This document shows positions 1 to 9,591 of a stretch of 64,000 nt of DNA, piece by piece. The position numbers and the translations under genes were made by a program. Each line of letters starts with the position of its first letter. The first letter of the stretch is position 1. The notes beneath the pieces are model-generated. The model had not been told where the DNA came from, made no database searches, and saw only the letters and a program-made list of their open reading frames with translations. Origin of the DNA: Opitutaceae bacterium BACL24 MAG-120322-bin51 (GTDB lineage: Bacteria > Verrucomicrobiota > Verrucomicrobiia > Opitutales > Coraliomargaritaceae); NCBI GenBank assembly GCA_905182435.1, contig CAJJBN010000028.1, forward strand, positions 28,908-92,907, written 5' to 3'.

Positions 1-394
1 TTGGCGTCTCTAGTCGGACATGCTGCACAACCAAGCGCTGCGGCTCTACGTTGGTCACATAATACCGCAAAGCCAATAAATCGACCGCAATAAACGCATA
101 CAGTAGCGCAGTCCAAATGAGCCCCTTGCGCAGCACGCGCCACGTCGTCGCCAACAACGCAAAAAATACAGCGACGCCGAATAATGTCATCGGCAATTCC
201 CACAAATTAAAATCATAGGCCTTATGAATCTCTGCAAAATTGGGCCTCAACATCCCCGCGTTCACATACAGTAAATTGCGAATCAACACATAGCAGAACA
301 CCAGCAACGCTGACCAGACCCCCAAGCGCCACGGGCGATCGCCTCGACTGCGAGTGCCGATATCGGTCATCGCCAATTCAGACAACTCCTTCAT
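1..394 (-). CDS. Membrane protein, probable metallophosphoesterase N-terminus (partial)
   Basis: The frame is open from an ATG at 394 to the window edge, about 131 codons, so the C-terminal part is missing. The start overlaps the stop of the upstream gene as ATGA, which supports translational coupling and this start. Three hydrophobic segments are seen, around residues 22-35, 55-75 and 83-100. They are followed by 'EPQRLVVQHVRLETPK', which resembles the linker before the phosphodiesterase domain in membrane-anchored YkuE/YaeI-type metallophosphoesterases. The catalytic domain lies outside the window, so the enzyme assignment is an inference from this linker and could be wrong. Confidence 0.5.
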   Translation of the reverse strand, partial: MKELSELAMTDIGTRSRGDRPWRLGVWSALLVFCYVLIRNLLYVNAGMLRPNFAEIHKAYDFNLWELPMTLFGVAVFFALLATTWRVLRKGLIWTALLYAFIAVDLLALRYYVTNVEPQRLVVQHVRLETP

Positions 395-849
395 CGGATC
401 GATTGCCTCCTCAATAGTAGACGCGCTACAAAGGGTATAAACGCAGGAGCTCCCAACAACCAACAAAGCAGTAGCTCGATGGGTGCCCGAAAGCCTGAAC
501 GCAGACTTTTCTGATACATCATGCTGCCGAGGGCCAAATTCATAATCTGAAAGTTACAATAAAATGACAGAAATGCGACAGGATGCCGCGTCAAACCTTG
601 TGCTGCTGAATAACTGAGCTCTGCCATAGGGTCTGGAAACAGCGAAGCGTGATACCACTCCCACAACAATACAAAAAGCACCGTGCAATAGAGCGGTGCC
701 ACTAGCAAAGGTTGCGCCAGCAGTCGTACCACCCGCGCATCAGGCAGCACAATCATACCGAACCACAGTGGCAGCGTCATACACGCAAGGAACCAGAACG
801 TACTATCCAGATCAGATGCAGCAAATATATCAATCAGCCAAATGGGCAT
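391..849 (-). CDS. DUF4281 / ABA4-like integral membrane protein
   Basis: This 152-residue protein is almost entirely hydrophobic, with about four membrane segments. The order is a first helix, a Pro-containing helix, a central 'FPDPMAEL' motif followed by a long 'HPVAFLSFYCNFQIMNLALG' segment, and a last helix ending in basic residues 'RLLLRRQSIR'. This pattern fits the bacterial DUF4281 family, related to plant ABA4, which is linked to neoxanthin formation in plants. The role in bacteria is unknown. It precedes the partial membrane protein with a 4-bp ATGA overlap, so the two are likely cotranscribed. Family assignment is by motif layout only. Confidence 0.6.
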   Translation of the reverse strand: MPIWLIDIFAASDLDSTFWFLACMTLPLWFGMIVLPDARVVRLLAQPLLVAPLYCTVLFVLLWEWYHASLFPDPMAELSYSAAQGLTRHPVAFLSFYCNFQIMNLALGSMMYQKSLRSGFRAPIELLLCWLLGAPAFIPFVARLLLRRQSIR

Positions 850-921
850 ACGCTAAGATAGTGAGCAGGTAGGAATGTGCGAAGGTATGAAAGTAGCGTA
901 TAACAGGGAATTTCCACTTTT

Positions 922-1845
922 TCACTCTCCCTCATTGTTGGAAACAATGGTCGTGTAAGCTTCGATATAGCGCTGTAGAGTACCCGCTAGTACAGCTTCC
1001 GGCAATGCTGGCGGTGGCGGTGTTTTATCCCAATCCAACGACTCCAAGTAATCGCGCACAAACTGTTTATCAAACGACGGCTGTGCGCCGCCCGGAGCGT
1101 AGCCCTCACGCGGCCAGTAACGCGAAGAGTCTGGCGTCAAAATCTCGTCAATCAGGTAGAGTTCTCCCGCTTCATCCAGACCAAACTCAAACTTTGTATC
1201 AGCCAGAATCAAATTGGCCGCCTCCGCCCGCTCGACTCCCATTTGATACAGGGCGATACTCAAATCGTGCACCCGCTGAAATAACTCCTCGCCAATCAAC
1301 TTCCCCGCATCCGCACAATCGATCGGCATATCATGACCGCTCGCGACTTTAGTCGTCGGTGTAAACAGAGCTTTCGGCAATTGGCTGCTGTCCTGCAGCC
1401 CTTTGGGCAATCTATATTCAAACAGCTTACCCGTCTCTTGATAGGCCTTCCAACCTGATCCAGATAGATAACCACGCACCACTGCCTCGATTGGCAGGGG
1501 CTTAAGCTTCTTCACGATCATACTACGGTGCTCCAACTCTGGGTGGGCCTTGCCCAGCTCAACGATCCGCGCCGCATGCTCATCGACTAAATGGTGCGGA
1601 GTAATCGCTGCCGCACGAGCGAACCAGTAGAGACTGATCTGCGTCAATAATACGCCCTTCCCAGCTAGGCCCTCATGCATAATTACATCGAAGGCCGAGA
1701 CACGATCGCTGGCGACCATCAGTAAGGCATCGCCCAGATCAAACACATCACGCACCTTACCCGAGGCGACCAGCGGATACGGCAGGCCCTGGACCTGAAG
1801 GAGCGGTTCAGCTGGCAACGGAAAAGGCAAAGAGTCAGTATTCAT
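922..1845 (-). CDS. purC: Phosphoribosylaminoimidazole-succinocarboxamide synthase
   Basis: PurC (SAICAR synthetase) condenses CAIR with aspartate using ATP in de novo purine synthesis, in the cytoplasm. The 307 residues match the longer, yeast-like form. Seen motifs are the ATP-binding 'SGKVRDVFDLGD' from residue 28, 'SDRVSAFD', the substrate-binding 'KPLPIEAVVRGYLSGSGW', 'LADTKFEFG' and 'DEILTPDSSRYWP'. The gene stands alone, followed on the same strand by the DUF4281 gene after about 70 bp. No purine operon partners are visible. The ATG at 1845 is the natural start because the conserved N-terminus begins soon after it. Confidence 0.97.
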   Translation of the reverse strand: MNTDSLPFPLPAEPLLQVQGLPYPLVASGKVRDVFDLGDALLMVASDRVSAFDVIMHEGLAGKGVLLTQISLYWFARAAAITPHHLVDEHAARIVELGKAHPELEHRSMIVKKLKPLPIEAVVRGYLSGSGWKAYQETGKLFEYRLPKGLQDSSQLPKALFTPTTKVASGHDMPIDCADAGKLIGEELFQRVHDLSIALYQMGVERAEAANLILADTKFEFGLDEAGELYLIDEILTPDSSRYWPREGYAPGGAQPSFDKQFVRDYLESLDWDKTPPPPALPEAVLAGTLQRYIEAYTTIVSNNEGE

Positions 1846-1974
1846 AACACATTAATTAGTTCCTCAATGCCCATGGGCAAACGGTTTCTCTACAGATTGG
1901 GAAAAAATGTATCATTTCTTAAAAAAGTCTTGCAGGACGTGCGCTGAAACGTAGCTTCCGTGACTTCGCATCAC

Positions 1975-2785
<811 letters not shown>

Positions 2786-2791
2786 AATACC

Positions 2792-3817
2792 CTAGTTAAA
2801 CCCAAACAGCTTCTTCAATGTGCTCAGTGTGCCAGAGGAAATCTTTGGCTTCGTGCCGCCCACATCCAACACACGACGGCAATTCTGTTGCTTCAACAGC
2901 GTCGGGCTGTAAGCCAACACCTTCACATCGCCGAGGCGGCCGCCAATGGCTTCCTCCGCAAAACGCGGGGTCCACTCCTTCGGCACACCGTACTGCGAAA
3001 ATGCGATATCCCAAGCCACCAACTGCTTGCCTACATACGGACGCGTGACCAATGCTGGATACGCTTTAACAAAGTCAGGCACATCAGCGGTCTGCACCCG
3101 AATACGCGCGATCGCCGGAATCAATTTCAGATATTCATACAGGTTGCTCACCTGGCCTTGACGGATCGATTCATAAAAATCGAGCGGATTGATGCTCACC
3201 AAGTTCATCCCATTCCACATGCCATGGCGATTTTTACTACCGAACTTCTGTCGATCATACCACCCCTGAAAATCATTCGTCAGGCGAAAGCCCATTTCAA
3301 AGTGCAAATGCGCGCGCGAGCTTGGAATCGAATACGATGCCGAACGGCCCATGATACCGAGCTTCGCACCCGAATCAACCCGAGCTCCGACGATGATGCC
3401 CGTTCCGATACTCGCCAAATGTGCGTAGAGGGTATGAAACGCAGGCACCTGTTGATCATGCTCGACCACAATATAACGGCCATAACTACTATGCCCGGCA
3501 GTTTTACTCACATGCACAATACGTCCTGGTAAGACCGCATACACCGCATCGGTAGGTTCGCCGCGCCGATCGCGATCGACTGGAAACAGATCCAAGCCCT
3601 CGTGAAAGCGCCCACCGCCATTACGCACGCAGCCAAACAAGCCGGACTCAGGCACACCCGAAGCAGTCGCTTGGATAAATGTCTCGATTGGCTGACCTTT
3701 TTGAAAAGCCGAATTCGGCGTTGGCCAAATTAGTCCCGCCTGCAGACACAGCTGCGAGAGCAACACAGCCGCACCGATTGCCAGTCGTTGAACTAGTCTT
3801 AAATACATAAACGCCAC
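2792..3817 (-). CDS. M23 family metallopeptidase (LytM-type), exported
   Basis: This 341-residue protein has an N-terminal hydrophobic segment (about residues 10-27), a signal peptide or anchor. It then carries a LytM/M23 endopeptidase domain. The zinc ligands of the family are visible: 'HEGLDLF' with H72 and D76, and 'HLHFE' with H170 and H172. Such enzymes cut peptidoglycan cross-bridges in the periplasm. About 150 residues after the domain are not recognised. It is the last gene of an apparent minus-strand operon with a lipoprotein gene and an unknown protein, spaced 12-16 bp apart, which suggests an envelope role for all three. An alternative ATG lies three codons downstream. Confidence 0.9.
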   Translation of the reverse strand: MAFMYLRLVQRLAIGAAVLLSQLCLQAGLIWPTPNSAFQKGQPIETFIQATASGVPESGLFGCVRNGGGRFHEGLDLFPVDRDRRGEPTDAVYAVLPGRIVHVSKTAGHSSYGRYIVVEHDQQVPAFHTLYAHLASIGTGIIVGARVDSGAKLGIMGRSASYSIPSSRAHLHFEMGFRLTNDFQGWYDRQKFGSKNRHGMWNGMNLVSINPLDFYESIRQGQVSNLYEYLKLIPAIARIRVQTADVPDFVKAYPALVTRPYVGKQLVAWDIAFSQYGVPKEWTPRFAEEAIGGRLGDVKVLAYSPTLLKQQNCRRVLDVGGTKPKISSGTLSTLKKLFGFN

Positions 3818-3829
3818 AGTTCGTCAGGA

Positions 3830-4348
3830 TTAATACTTATAATGCGACTGCAGCTCTTGGATGCTCGCCTTTAGATCAATCACGAACTGACCCAGTTCAT
3901 CATCAGGGATTTCCACAAAAGTATAGAACTGACCATCTTCGATCGTCCCACCTAAGCGTGTCGCCCCGACAGCTTGACCATTGCTGGTTAAGACGATGCG
4001 GCTGCCGCGATGAGTCACAGAGCGACGGTACAGCTCACGGCTGCCCTTATCCGTAATCTGAATCAGCAAAGCCATCCCCATGTCGACCTTCACCATCTCG
4101 ACATTAATAATATCATATTCACCGACGACTGGCTCGCGCTCGAGTTTGATAGCCGTGCCTGAAATCGGCAAAGTGACCTTGCTACCACTGCCACCGCCAT
4201 AGTCGATGCCGCGCGCCTCGATCATTAAACGAGGCACTTGCATATTTTCAATTTCGTTTTTAAAGCCCTCGATGCTCTCAAAGCAGCCAGCCGAAAAGAA
4301 TAGCGACATCAATAGACTCGCGAGGGTCAAATTTTTACGAAACATCAT
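3830..4348 (-). CDS. Lipoprotein of unknown function
   Basis: The 172-residue product starts with a signal sequence ending in a lipobox 'FSAGC', with the lipidated Cys at residue 22. The mature part is soluble. The stretch around residues 95-160, 'LLIQITDKGSRELYRRSV' and onward, faintly recalls the SecD P1 head domain, but I would not assign it on this. It lies between an unknown cytoplasmic protein and an M23 peptidase on the same strand with short gaps, so an envelope-associated role beside the peptidase is likely. Confidence 0.75.
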   Translation of the reverse strand: MMFRKNLTLASLLMSLFFSAGCFESIEGFKNEIENMQVPRLMIEARGIDYGGGSGSKVTLPISGTAIKLEREPVVGEYDIINVEMVKVDMGMALLIQITDKGSRELYRRSVTHRGSRIVLTSNGQAVGATRLGGTIEDGQFYTFVEIPDDELGQFVIDLKASIQELQSHYKY

Positions 4349-4363
4349 AGTATTGAATTGTAA

Positions 4364-4861
4364 TTATGAAATAATATCACCCAGCGTATCCTGAATCTTG
4401 AGCATCAAGTCGGTGGATATTTCCACGATGGGCACCTCGACCTCCTGCTTAGTCTTTACATGTCGATACAGTTGAGTACCTGCGGTCTGCCTTTTGCCGA
4501 GTGCACGCACCACGCGTTTACGTTCTAGCATCAGCGCCAGTAAATGCTTCAACGCATCGGTCTCTGCGAGGCCATCCGTTTGATCGTGCTCATACAGCGA
4601 CAGAAAAAAGTCTTCTGCAGAGGCGACTGTTTCGCGGACGTTCGTGCTCTCATCCTCCGGATCTTTTACCACGCGCACCCAACGCCCAAGAATTTCACCT
4701 GGCAGTTCATAAGTATCGACTTCATCCTGCAACACATCGGCACGGCCCATTTCGCCAGCCTCGATATCTTTGAAAATCAAACAGGCAACGCGATCCCCCG
4801 GGGTAAAGGGAAGCTGTGAGAGCGAAGATTTGCGTGCGATACTTTTAAAGTGCCATTCCAT
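4364..4861 (-). CDS. Conserved-looking cytoplasmic protein, unknown function
   Basis: I do not recognise this 165-residue protein. It has no signal peptide or membrane segment. The N-terminal half begins 'MEWHFKSIARKSSLSQLPF' and includes the turn-rich 'FTPGDRVACLIF'. The middle is acidic (about residues 35-90), and the C-terminal half is helical and rich in Arg/Lys. It is the first gene of a tight minus-strand operon with the lipoprotein and the M23 peptidase. Codon use looks like that of its neighbours. Confidence 0.7.
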   Translation of the reverse strand: MEWHFKSIARKSSLSQLPFTPGDRVACLIFKDIEAGEMGRADVLQDEVDTYELPGEILGRWVRVVKDPEDESTNVRETVASAEDFFLSLYEHDQTDGLAETDALKHLLALMLERKRVVRALGKRQTAGTQLYRHVKTKQEVEVPIVEISTDLMLKIQDTLGDIIS

Positions 4862-5370
4862 GAGAGCGTAACAATGAAAGCCGAAACTGTGCGGCTGATT
4901 GCCTGTGATGCAATCAAATTGCCGACAACCTTCGCTGGCTATTTTAGTTTCAGGATTTCGACCATAAATAAAACTAACTAAACCACTTAAGACCCTGCGA
5001 TTGTAATCCGTTTATGCCTCGAACTATTGCCACAGGAGACGGGCAAGGCTGTGCCTATGGCGGCCACCTGACTGCCTAAATCCTTGAGGATAACTCATTC
5101 GCCTGGGTTGGCGCGCGCAAAGCGCATGTGCATCGCAAGCATATGGCCGATCCCGTCTGACGGGTATGAACTCCTAAATCTAGGATGGTTCGATACCGTC
5201 AAAATGCTTGATCAGAGGAGCGAGGGCGAGTCGCCCTCGTTGCCATCGACCTAGCTCAATGTGGGCGAGTCGCCCGCGCTCCTATAGCTATCTAGATTTT
5301 TAAAAAAGATTCACTCTGACGCATTCAAAGTTCGACCTCGCAAGTTCAATGTTCGACGTTGACTGACACT
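4862..5370. other. Intergenic region with a palindromic element
   Basis: About 510 bases without a supported gene. It holds the palindromic element at 5216-5283 and, close to the next start, two near-direct repeats of 'AAGTTCGACCT' / 'AATGTTCGACGT'. The rest shows no clear structure. Confidence 0.6.
5216..5283. repeat. REP-like palindromic doublet (GGGCGAGTCGCCC)
   Basis: The element is bounded by the inverted pair AGGAGCG / CGCTCCT. It contains two copies of the palindrome GGGCGAGTCGCCC separated by about 30 bases. This is the architecture of a REP doublet (REPIN): two hairpins in an outer inverted arrangement. It lies between divergently oriented genes. Confidence 0.75.
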
Positions 5371-5925
5371 ATGTCTAATCCAGCACAACATCTTGGCCTC
5401 CTTTTGATTGATTTCCAGGATCCATTCCTCAACGCCATACCAGATCGTGAGCGCCTGCTCAAGCGCACCAGCTTCGCGGTCGAGGCCGCTGCACTCCTCG
5501 GTTGCTCGCTCGCAGTCACTGAACAACTCCCAGTCAAGCTCGGCAACACCACTGCAGAGCTCAAACAGATCCTACCGGAAAACACGCCCGTCTTTGACAA
5601 AAATACCTTCTCCGCAATGGAGGCCGACGGGCTCGGCCGCTGGATCGAAAGCAACCAAATTGACCACTTGCTACTGATTGGTCTCGAAACTTCCGTTTGC
5701 ATTTATCAAACCGCCGTCCAAGCGCTCGGTGACGACATTGGCGTCACCCTTCTCTCGGACTGCATCAGCGAGCGGCGCCCGGAAGACCGCAAGCCAGTGC
5801 TCAAACAACTCCTCTCCATGGATGCGCACGTTCTGCCCTCCGAGACGATCTTTTACAGCCTGCTCGGCGGCGCAGCCCATCCACAGTTCCGCGAGTTCAC
5901 GGAGATCGTCAAGCGTTACAGTTAA
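5371..5925 (+). CDS. Isochorismatase-family cysteine hydrolase
   Basis: The fold and catalytic triad of the isochorismatase-like family are present: Asp in 'LLLIDFQDPF' (about residue 14), Lys in 'VFDKNTFSA' (about 77) and Cys in 'GLETSVCIYQTA' (about 110). Members hydrolyse amides such as nicotinamide or ureido compounds; the substrate cannot be told here. At about 184 residues it is of normal single-domain length. A TTG at 5359 in frame could add four residues, but the ATG at 5371 is preferred. It stands alone between two gaps. Confidence 0.9.
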   Translation: MSNPAQHLGLLLIDFQDPFLNAIPDRERLLKRTSFAVEAAALLGCSLAVTEQLPVKLGNTTAELKQILPENTPVFDKNTFSAMEADGLGRWIESNQIDHLLLIGLETSVCIYQTAVQALGDDIGVTLLSDCISERRPEDRKPVLKQLLSMDAHVLPSETIFYSLLGGAAHPQFREFTEIVKRYS

Positions 5926-6217
5926 GCCTCTATCTCATACTCGAAAAGCAATCTGCGCTAGCACCCTAGCATATATTGCCGGTGTCGCGACACACAGCAG
6001 CGCATCCTGTGCTCAACGGTAGCTGATGGTGATGGAGCCATGATCCACTGCGATGCCGTCCCGAGCCACCAAAGCAAAGCTGATTGCAACCAAATATCGA
6101 TGACGCCGTAATATTGACTTCCGGCCAACCACACGTTGCATTTTAACCCTGCTACCACAGTCATAGGTGGCGACCTCCTTTCAATTTTGCATTCTCCACT
6201 GACCACTTCTGACAACC

Positions 6218-7318
6218 ATGGGTAATTCCTTCGGCACACTTTTTCGTATTTCTACTTGGGGCGAAAGCCACGGCGGCGGCATCGGCGTCGTAATCGACGG
6301 TTGTCCACCGCGCCTACCGATTACAGTCGAAGAGATTCAATTCGAACTCGACCGTCGCCGCCCAGGCCAGAGCGACATCACTACGCCACGCAAAGAGAGC
6401 GACGCTGCGACCATCGTATCCGGCGTCTTCGAAGGCCAGACCCTTGGCACCCCAATCGGCATCTATGTGCCCAATGGTGATCATCGCCCCTCCGCTTACG
6501 CGGAGATGAAGGATAAATTCCGACCTTCACACGCCGACTTCACCTATCAAGCTAAATTTGGCATCCGCAACCATGAAGGCGGCGGACGCTCCTCCGCACG
6601 CGAGACTATCGGCCGCGTCGCCGCTGGCGCAGTGGCCAAGAAGATCCTCAAACTGGCAGGAGATATCGACGTGCGTGCCTACATCACACGCGTGCATGAT
6701 ATTGAAATGCCGGCCTCCAGCGTATTCCCAACACTCGAACAAGTCGAAGCTAGCCCAGTGCGTTGCCCCCACCCCGCAACTGCTGAGAAAATGATCGAGC
6801 GCATCAAAGCCGTGCGTAAAGACGGCGACTCAGTCGGCGGCATTATCGAATGCCGCGTGCGCAACCTTCCAGTCGGACTCGGCGTGCCCGTATTTGATCG
6901 CCTCGAAGCAGACCTAGCCAAGGCTATGCTCTCCATCCCAGCCACCAAGGGCTTCGAGATCGGCAGCGGTTTCGGCGGCTCAGTGCAACTTGGCTCCGAG
7001 CACAACGACATCTTCATCAACAAAAACGGTAAAATCGGCACCGAAACCAACCGCTCCGGTGGCGTCCAAGGTGGCATCAGCAACGGCGAAGAACTCATCT
7101 TCCGCATCGCCTTCAAGCCCACTGCGACTCTGATTCAAAATCAACGCACCGTCGATTCCGGCGGCAACGAAACCGAGCTCATGGGCCGCGGGCGTCATGA
7201 CCCTTGCGTCGTGCCGCGCGCCGTACCGATCGTCGAGTCCATGGCCGCCCTGGTACTTGTCGATCACTGGATGCGTCACCAAGCGCAATGCCAGAGCTTC
7301 GACTTCGAAGGCAAATAG
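6218..7318 (+). CDS. aroC: Chorismate synthase
   Basis: AroC converts EPSP to chorismate with reduced FMN, the last step of the shikimate pathway. The 366 residues give the usual length. Signatures are the N-terminal '[20 protein letters not shown]', '[17 protein letters not shown]', '[18 protein letters not shown]' and '[16 protein letters not shown]'. The start ATG at 6218 fits the conserved MGN N-terminus. The 290 bases upstream hold no clear gene; a 93-codon frame on the other strand there has no recognisable features. Confidence 0.98.
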   Translation: MGNSFGTLFRISTWGESHGGGIGVVIDGCPPRLPITVEEIQFELDRRRPGQSDITTPRKESDAATIVSGVFEGQTLGTPIGIYVPNGDHRPSAYAEMKDKFRPSHADFTYQAKFGIRNHEGGGRSSARETIGRVAAGAVAKKILKLAGDIDVRAYITRVHDIEMPASSVFPTLEQVEASPVRCPHPATAEKMIERIKAVRKDGDSVGGIIECRVRNLPVGLGVPVFDRLEADLAKAMLSIPATKGFEIGSGFGGSVQLGSEHNDIFINKNGKIGTETNRSGGVQGGISNGEELIFRIAFKPTATLIQNQRTVDSGGNETELMGRGRHDPCVVPRAVPIVESMAALVLVDHWMRHQAQCQSFDFEGK

Positions 7319-7384
7319 AACAACCAGAGGTTTTAGCCCTCCAATCTTATCCTGCAGGTTTCACGTTTCAGTTTCCCACCACCC

Positions 7385-8119
7385 ATGTCCGATCAAGCAC
7401 CACTGGTTTATCTCATCTACGGCATCCCTAACAGCGGCCGACGCGACGTCCTCTTTGACCTGATCGATGGCGGCCTCGAAGGTAAAGAGCAGGTGCTCTA
7501 CTTCCGCCCAGAAGGCGAAGCAGCAAGCCCCTTCGATGAGCAAATCGAAGCCCTCGACACTGTCAGCATCGTCGATTGGAAGCTAAGCGATGCCACAGTC
7601 ATCCACGGCCAAATCGACGCCGCACCTGAAAAGATCATCTTTCTCGCCCCCGGCAATTGCGATCCAGCGGATGCCGCAGAAGCAATCAAGACGTGGACGG
7701 ATCTCAACAGTTGCCAGATCGCACGAATCATCACGGTCGTTCACTGCGCCTTCCTTTCTGAAAACAGCACCGCAAAAGCGTGGTTCGATGCCTGTGTTCA
7801 TTTTTCAGATGTCGTGCTACTCAACCGTCGCGAAGGCGTGAACAATAAGTGGGTCAAAGACTTCGAAGTCGGCTACCGCAAACAATTCTCTCCCGCCCGC
7901 TTCCTATTTGTAAAAAAAGGCCGCGTCGCCAATCCGCTCGAAGTGCTCGAACCGGAAGCCCGACGGCTCTCACTTTATTTTGATGAACTCATCCCGATCG
8001 AGGACGATGAGTTCGAAGACGACGAGCAACCGCAGGACACTAAGCCCGACAAATACATTGAGCGCAGAGAAAGCGGTCAACGCGCTTACCCCGTGCCCGA
8101 TATTAAGCAACAGCTCTAA
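7385..8119 (+). CDS. CobW-like protein with a degenerate P-loop
   Basis: The 244-residue protein follows the layout of the CobW/COG0523 G3E GTPases. It has an N-terminal strand and loop 'VYLIYGIPNSGRRDVLFDLI' in the P-loop position, then 'IARIITVVHCAFLSEN' where the family has its VVDA strand, and 'FSDVVLLNRREGV' where the NKxD guanine motif is expected. The Gly-Lys-Thr/Ser of a working P-loop is replaced by Gly-Arg-Arg, and NKxD by NRRE, so nucleotide binding is doubtful. The C-terminal tail is acidic ('EDDEFEDDEQ'). It follows aroC by 66 bp on the same strand. The family call is by pattern. Confidence 0.6.
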   Translation: MSDQAPLVYLIYGIPNSGRRDVLFDLIDGGLEGKEQVLYFRPEGEAASPFDEQIEALDTVSIVDWKLSDATVIHGQIDAAPEKIIFLAPGNCDPADAAEAIKTWTDLNSCQIARIITVVHCAFLSENSTAKAWFDACVHFSDVVLLNRREGVNNKWVKDFEVGYRKQFSPARFLFVKKGRVANPLEVLEPEARRLSLYFDELIPIEDDEFEDDEQPQDTKPDKYIERRESGQRAYPVPDIKQQL

Positions 8120-8126
8120 GCAAAAG

Positions 8127-8279
8127 TTAGAGTGGACAGGCTAGATTACGCTGCCCACAAAAACTTCTAAGCCCCAGAAACGCATACATGCCAACCGCAT
8201 GCATGGCATACTCGGCGAACAGCACGCCGATCAACCGCGGATGACCCATCAGGCGTAGCAATAAGCTATAAATAAACAT
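8127..8279 (-). CDS. Possible small membrane protein (50 aa) or gene fragment
   Basis: A 50-codon frame begins with ATG at 8279 and encodes a hydrophobic peptide, 'MFIYSLLLRLMGHPRLIGV' followed by 'LFAEYAMHAVGMYAFLGL'. The frame stays open about 20 codons upstream of the ATG. This could be a small membrane protein or the remnant of a larger one. It lies downstream of, and on the same strand as, the YdjM-family gene. There is no clear ribosome binding site. Confidence 0.3.
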   Translation of the reverse strand: MFIYSLLLRLMGHPRLIGVLFAEYAMHAVGMYAFLGLRSFCGQRNLACPL

Positions 8280-8345
8280 AGCAGAAATCAGTATTTTGAT
8301 GGTCCTAGCAGACGGATCGTTTCCAAATGAATAGCAAGCGGCCTA

Positions 8346-9374
8346 CTATTCTACACGACTCAATCGCGCCACGTCCCGACCTTGAATCATCTCCCACAAG
8401 CGCTCACGTGTGAGTTTGGACGAGTCTCGAAAATACATCATCTCGGCGTGCTGGTCCGCTCGTGCAGGATCGATACGAATCCCCCACAGTGGCACCACCG
8501 AGTCCGGCCACATCGCATAGCGAACATCTCCCACTACCAGAGGATCATCGGAATGCAGAGTCACATAACCCTGCGAGAAAAAGCGGAAGCGCTCAACGTC
8601 ACTGCCCATTACCGAATCAGGATCAACCAGCGCGGCAGTATCTTTGACCGTAAATACTTTGACTGATTGCCCCTCATAGAGTCGCGGCTCTGCCCCCGGG
8701 CCAATCCATACAGCATCGACATAATAGCGCCCCTCAAAACGATAGATCATGCGCCACAGCATGGTATTCCCAAACGATGGACGAATCGAATACTGCTCGG
8801 GCTGATGGCCGCGCTCTGCAGCCAGATGCTCGGCCACCTGCGTCGCTTTAACATGCTGGAGGCCACAGAATCCAAAATAAGAGGTGCAGAAGATCAGCGC
8901 AGCCTGCGCAAAGCGCGGACGTCGCCAAGTAAACGCAAACAAGGTCAACAATACCAGCGGCAGCGTAAAAATGGGGTCGATCACCGAAATAATATCCCAA
9001 GACTCACGAATATTACTGAATGGCCAATACAGCATAGTGCCATAACTAGTGCAGGCATCCAGCATGCCATGCGTCAATGCGCCCAGCACCGCAAAGAGTG
9101 CACACTGCCGGAAGGGAAGCTTCGATCGAAACAACAGAAGTTTAAACAGCACTGCTGTACAGAGCCCAATCAGTGGTGCAACAATCAGTGCATGCGAAAA
9201 ATGCCGATGATATTGTAAGGTCAATAGCGGATCCGCAGCAGAGCGTATCAGCACATCAAGATCCGGAACCGCCCCCGCCACCCCACCGATGAGCACCGCC
9301 CATCGTGCTTGTTCACGCGAGCTAACCGCGACAGCAACCGCCGCTCCGAGGCTGAATTGTGTGAGAGGATCCAT
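8346..9374 (-). CDS. YdjM-family membrane-bound metal-dependent hydrolase
   Basis: The conserved N-terminus 'MDPLTQFSLGAAVAVAV', 'GGVAGAVPDLDVL', 'YHRHFSHAL' and 'GALTHGMLDACTSYGT' are the marks of the YdjM/YbcI family (COG1988). The Asp and His residues in these motifs are the presumed metal ligands. Four to five membrane segments lie in the first 190 residues. A soluble domain of about 150 residues, described in the family as periplasmic or cytoplasmic, follows. The start was taken at 9374, where the conserved MDPLTQ motif begins; a frame start ten codons earlier (9404) is possible. Physiological role unknown. Confidence 0.85.
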   Translation of the reverse strand: MDPLTQFSLGAAVAVAVSSREQARWAVLIGGVAGAVPDLDVLIRSAADPLLTLQYHRHFSHALIVAPLIGLCTAVLFKLLLFRSKLPFRQCALFAVLGALTHGMLDACTSYGTMLYWPFSNIRESWDIISVIDPIFTLPLVLLTLFAFTWRRPRFAQAALIFCTSYFGFCGLQHVKATQVAEHLAAERGHQPEQYSIRPSFGNTMLWRMIYRFEGRYYVDAVWIGPGAEPRLYEGQSVKVFTVKDTAALVDPDSVMGSDVERFRFFSQGYVTLHSDDPLVVGDVRYAMWPDSVVPLWGIRIDPARADQHAEMMYFRDSSKLTRERLWEMIQGRDVARLSRVE

Positions 9375-9591
9375 ACCAGCATAAAATAGGAACTCTCCAA
9401 TCAAGCGCCATCACGAATTTGAACTAATCTCAATAGCCCATACGATTGATCCTAAATATATTGATAAAATGCTCGGCGGCTATTTTCCGTGGTAGCCATC
9501 AGAGAGCCAATGTTCATCTCGCGAAACGGGCGCGACCTGACAAAATTTGAGTGCGCCACTGGCAATGGCCACTCGCGTATCAGAATGACAG

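Noticed and set aside
5958..6239. 93-codon frame on the minus strand upstream of aroC
   Set aside because: It overlaps the aroC start, has odd composition rich in Trp and Cys, and no recognisable motif.
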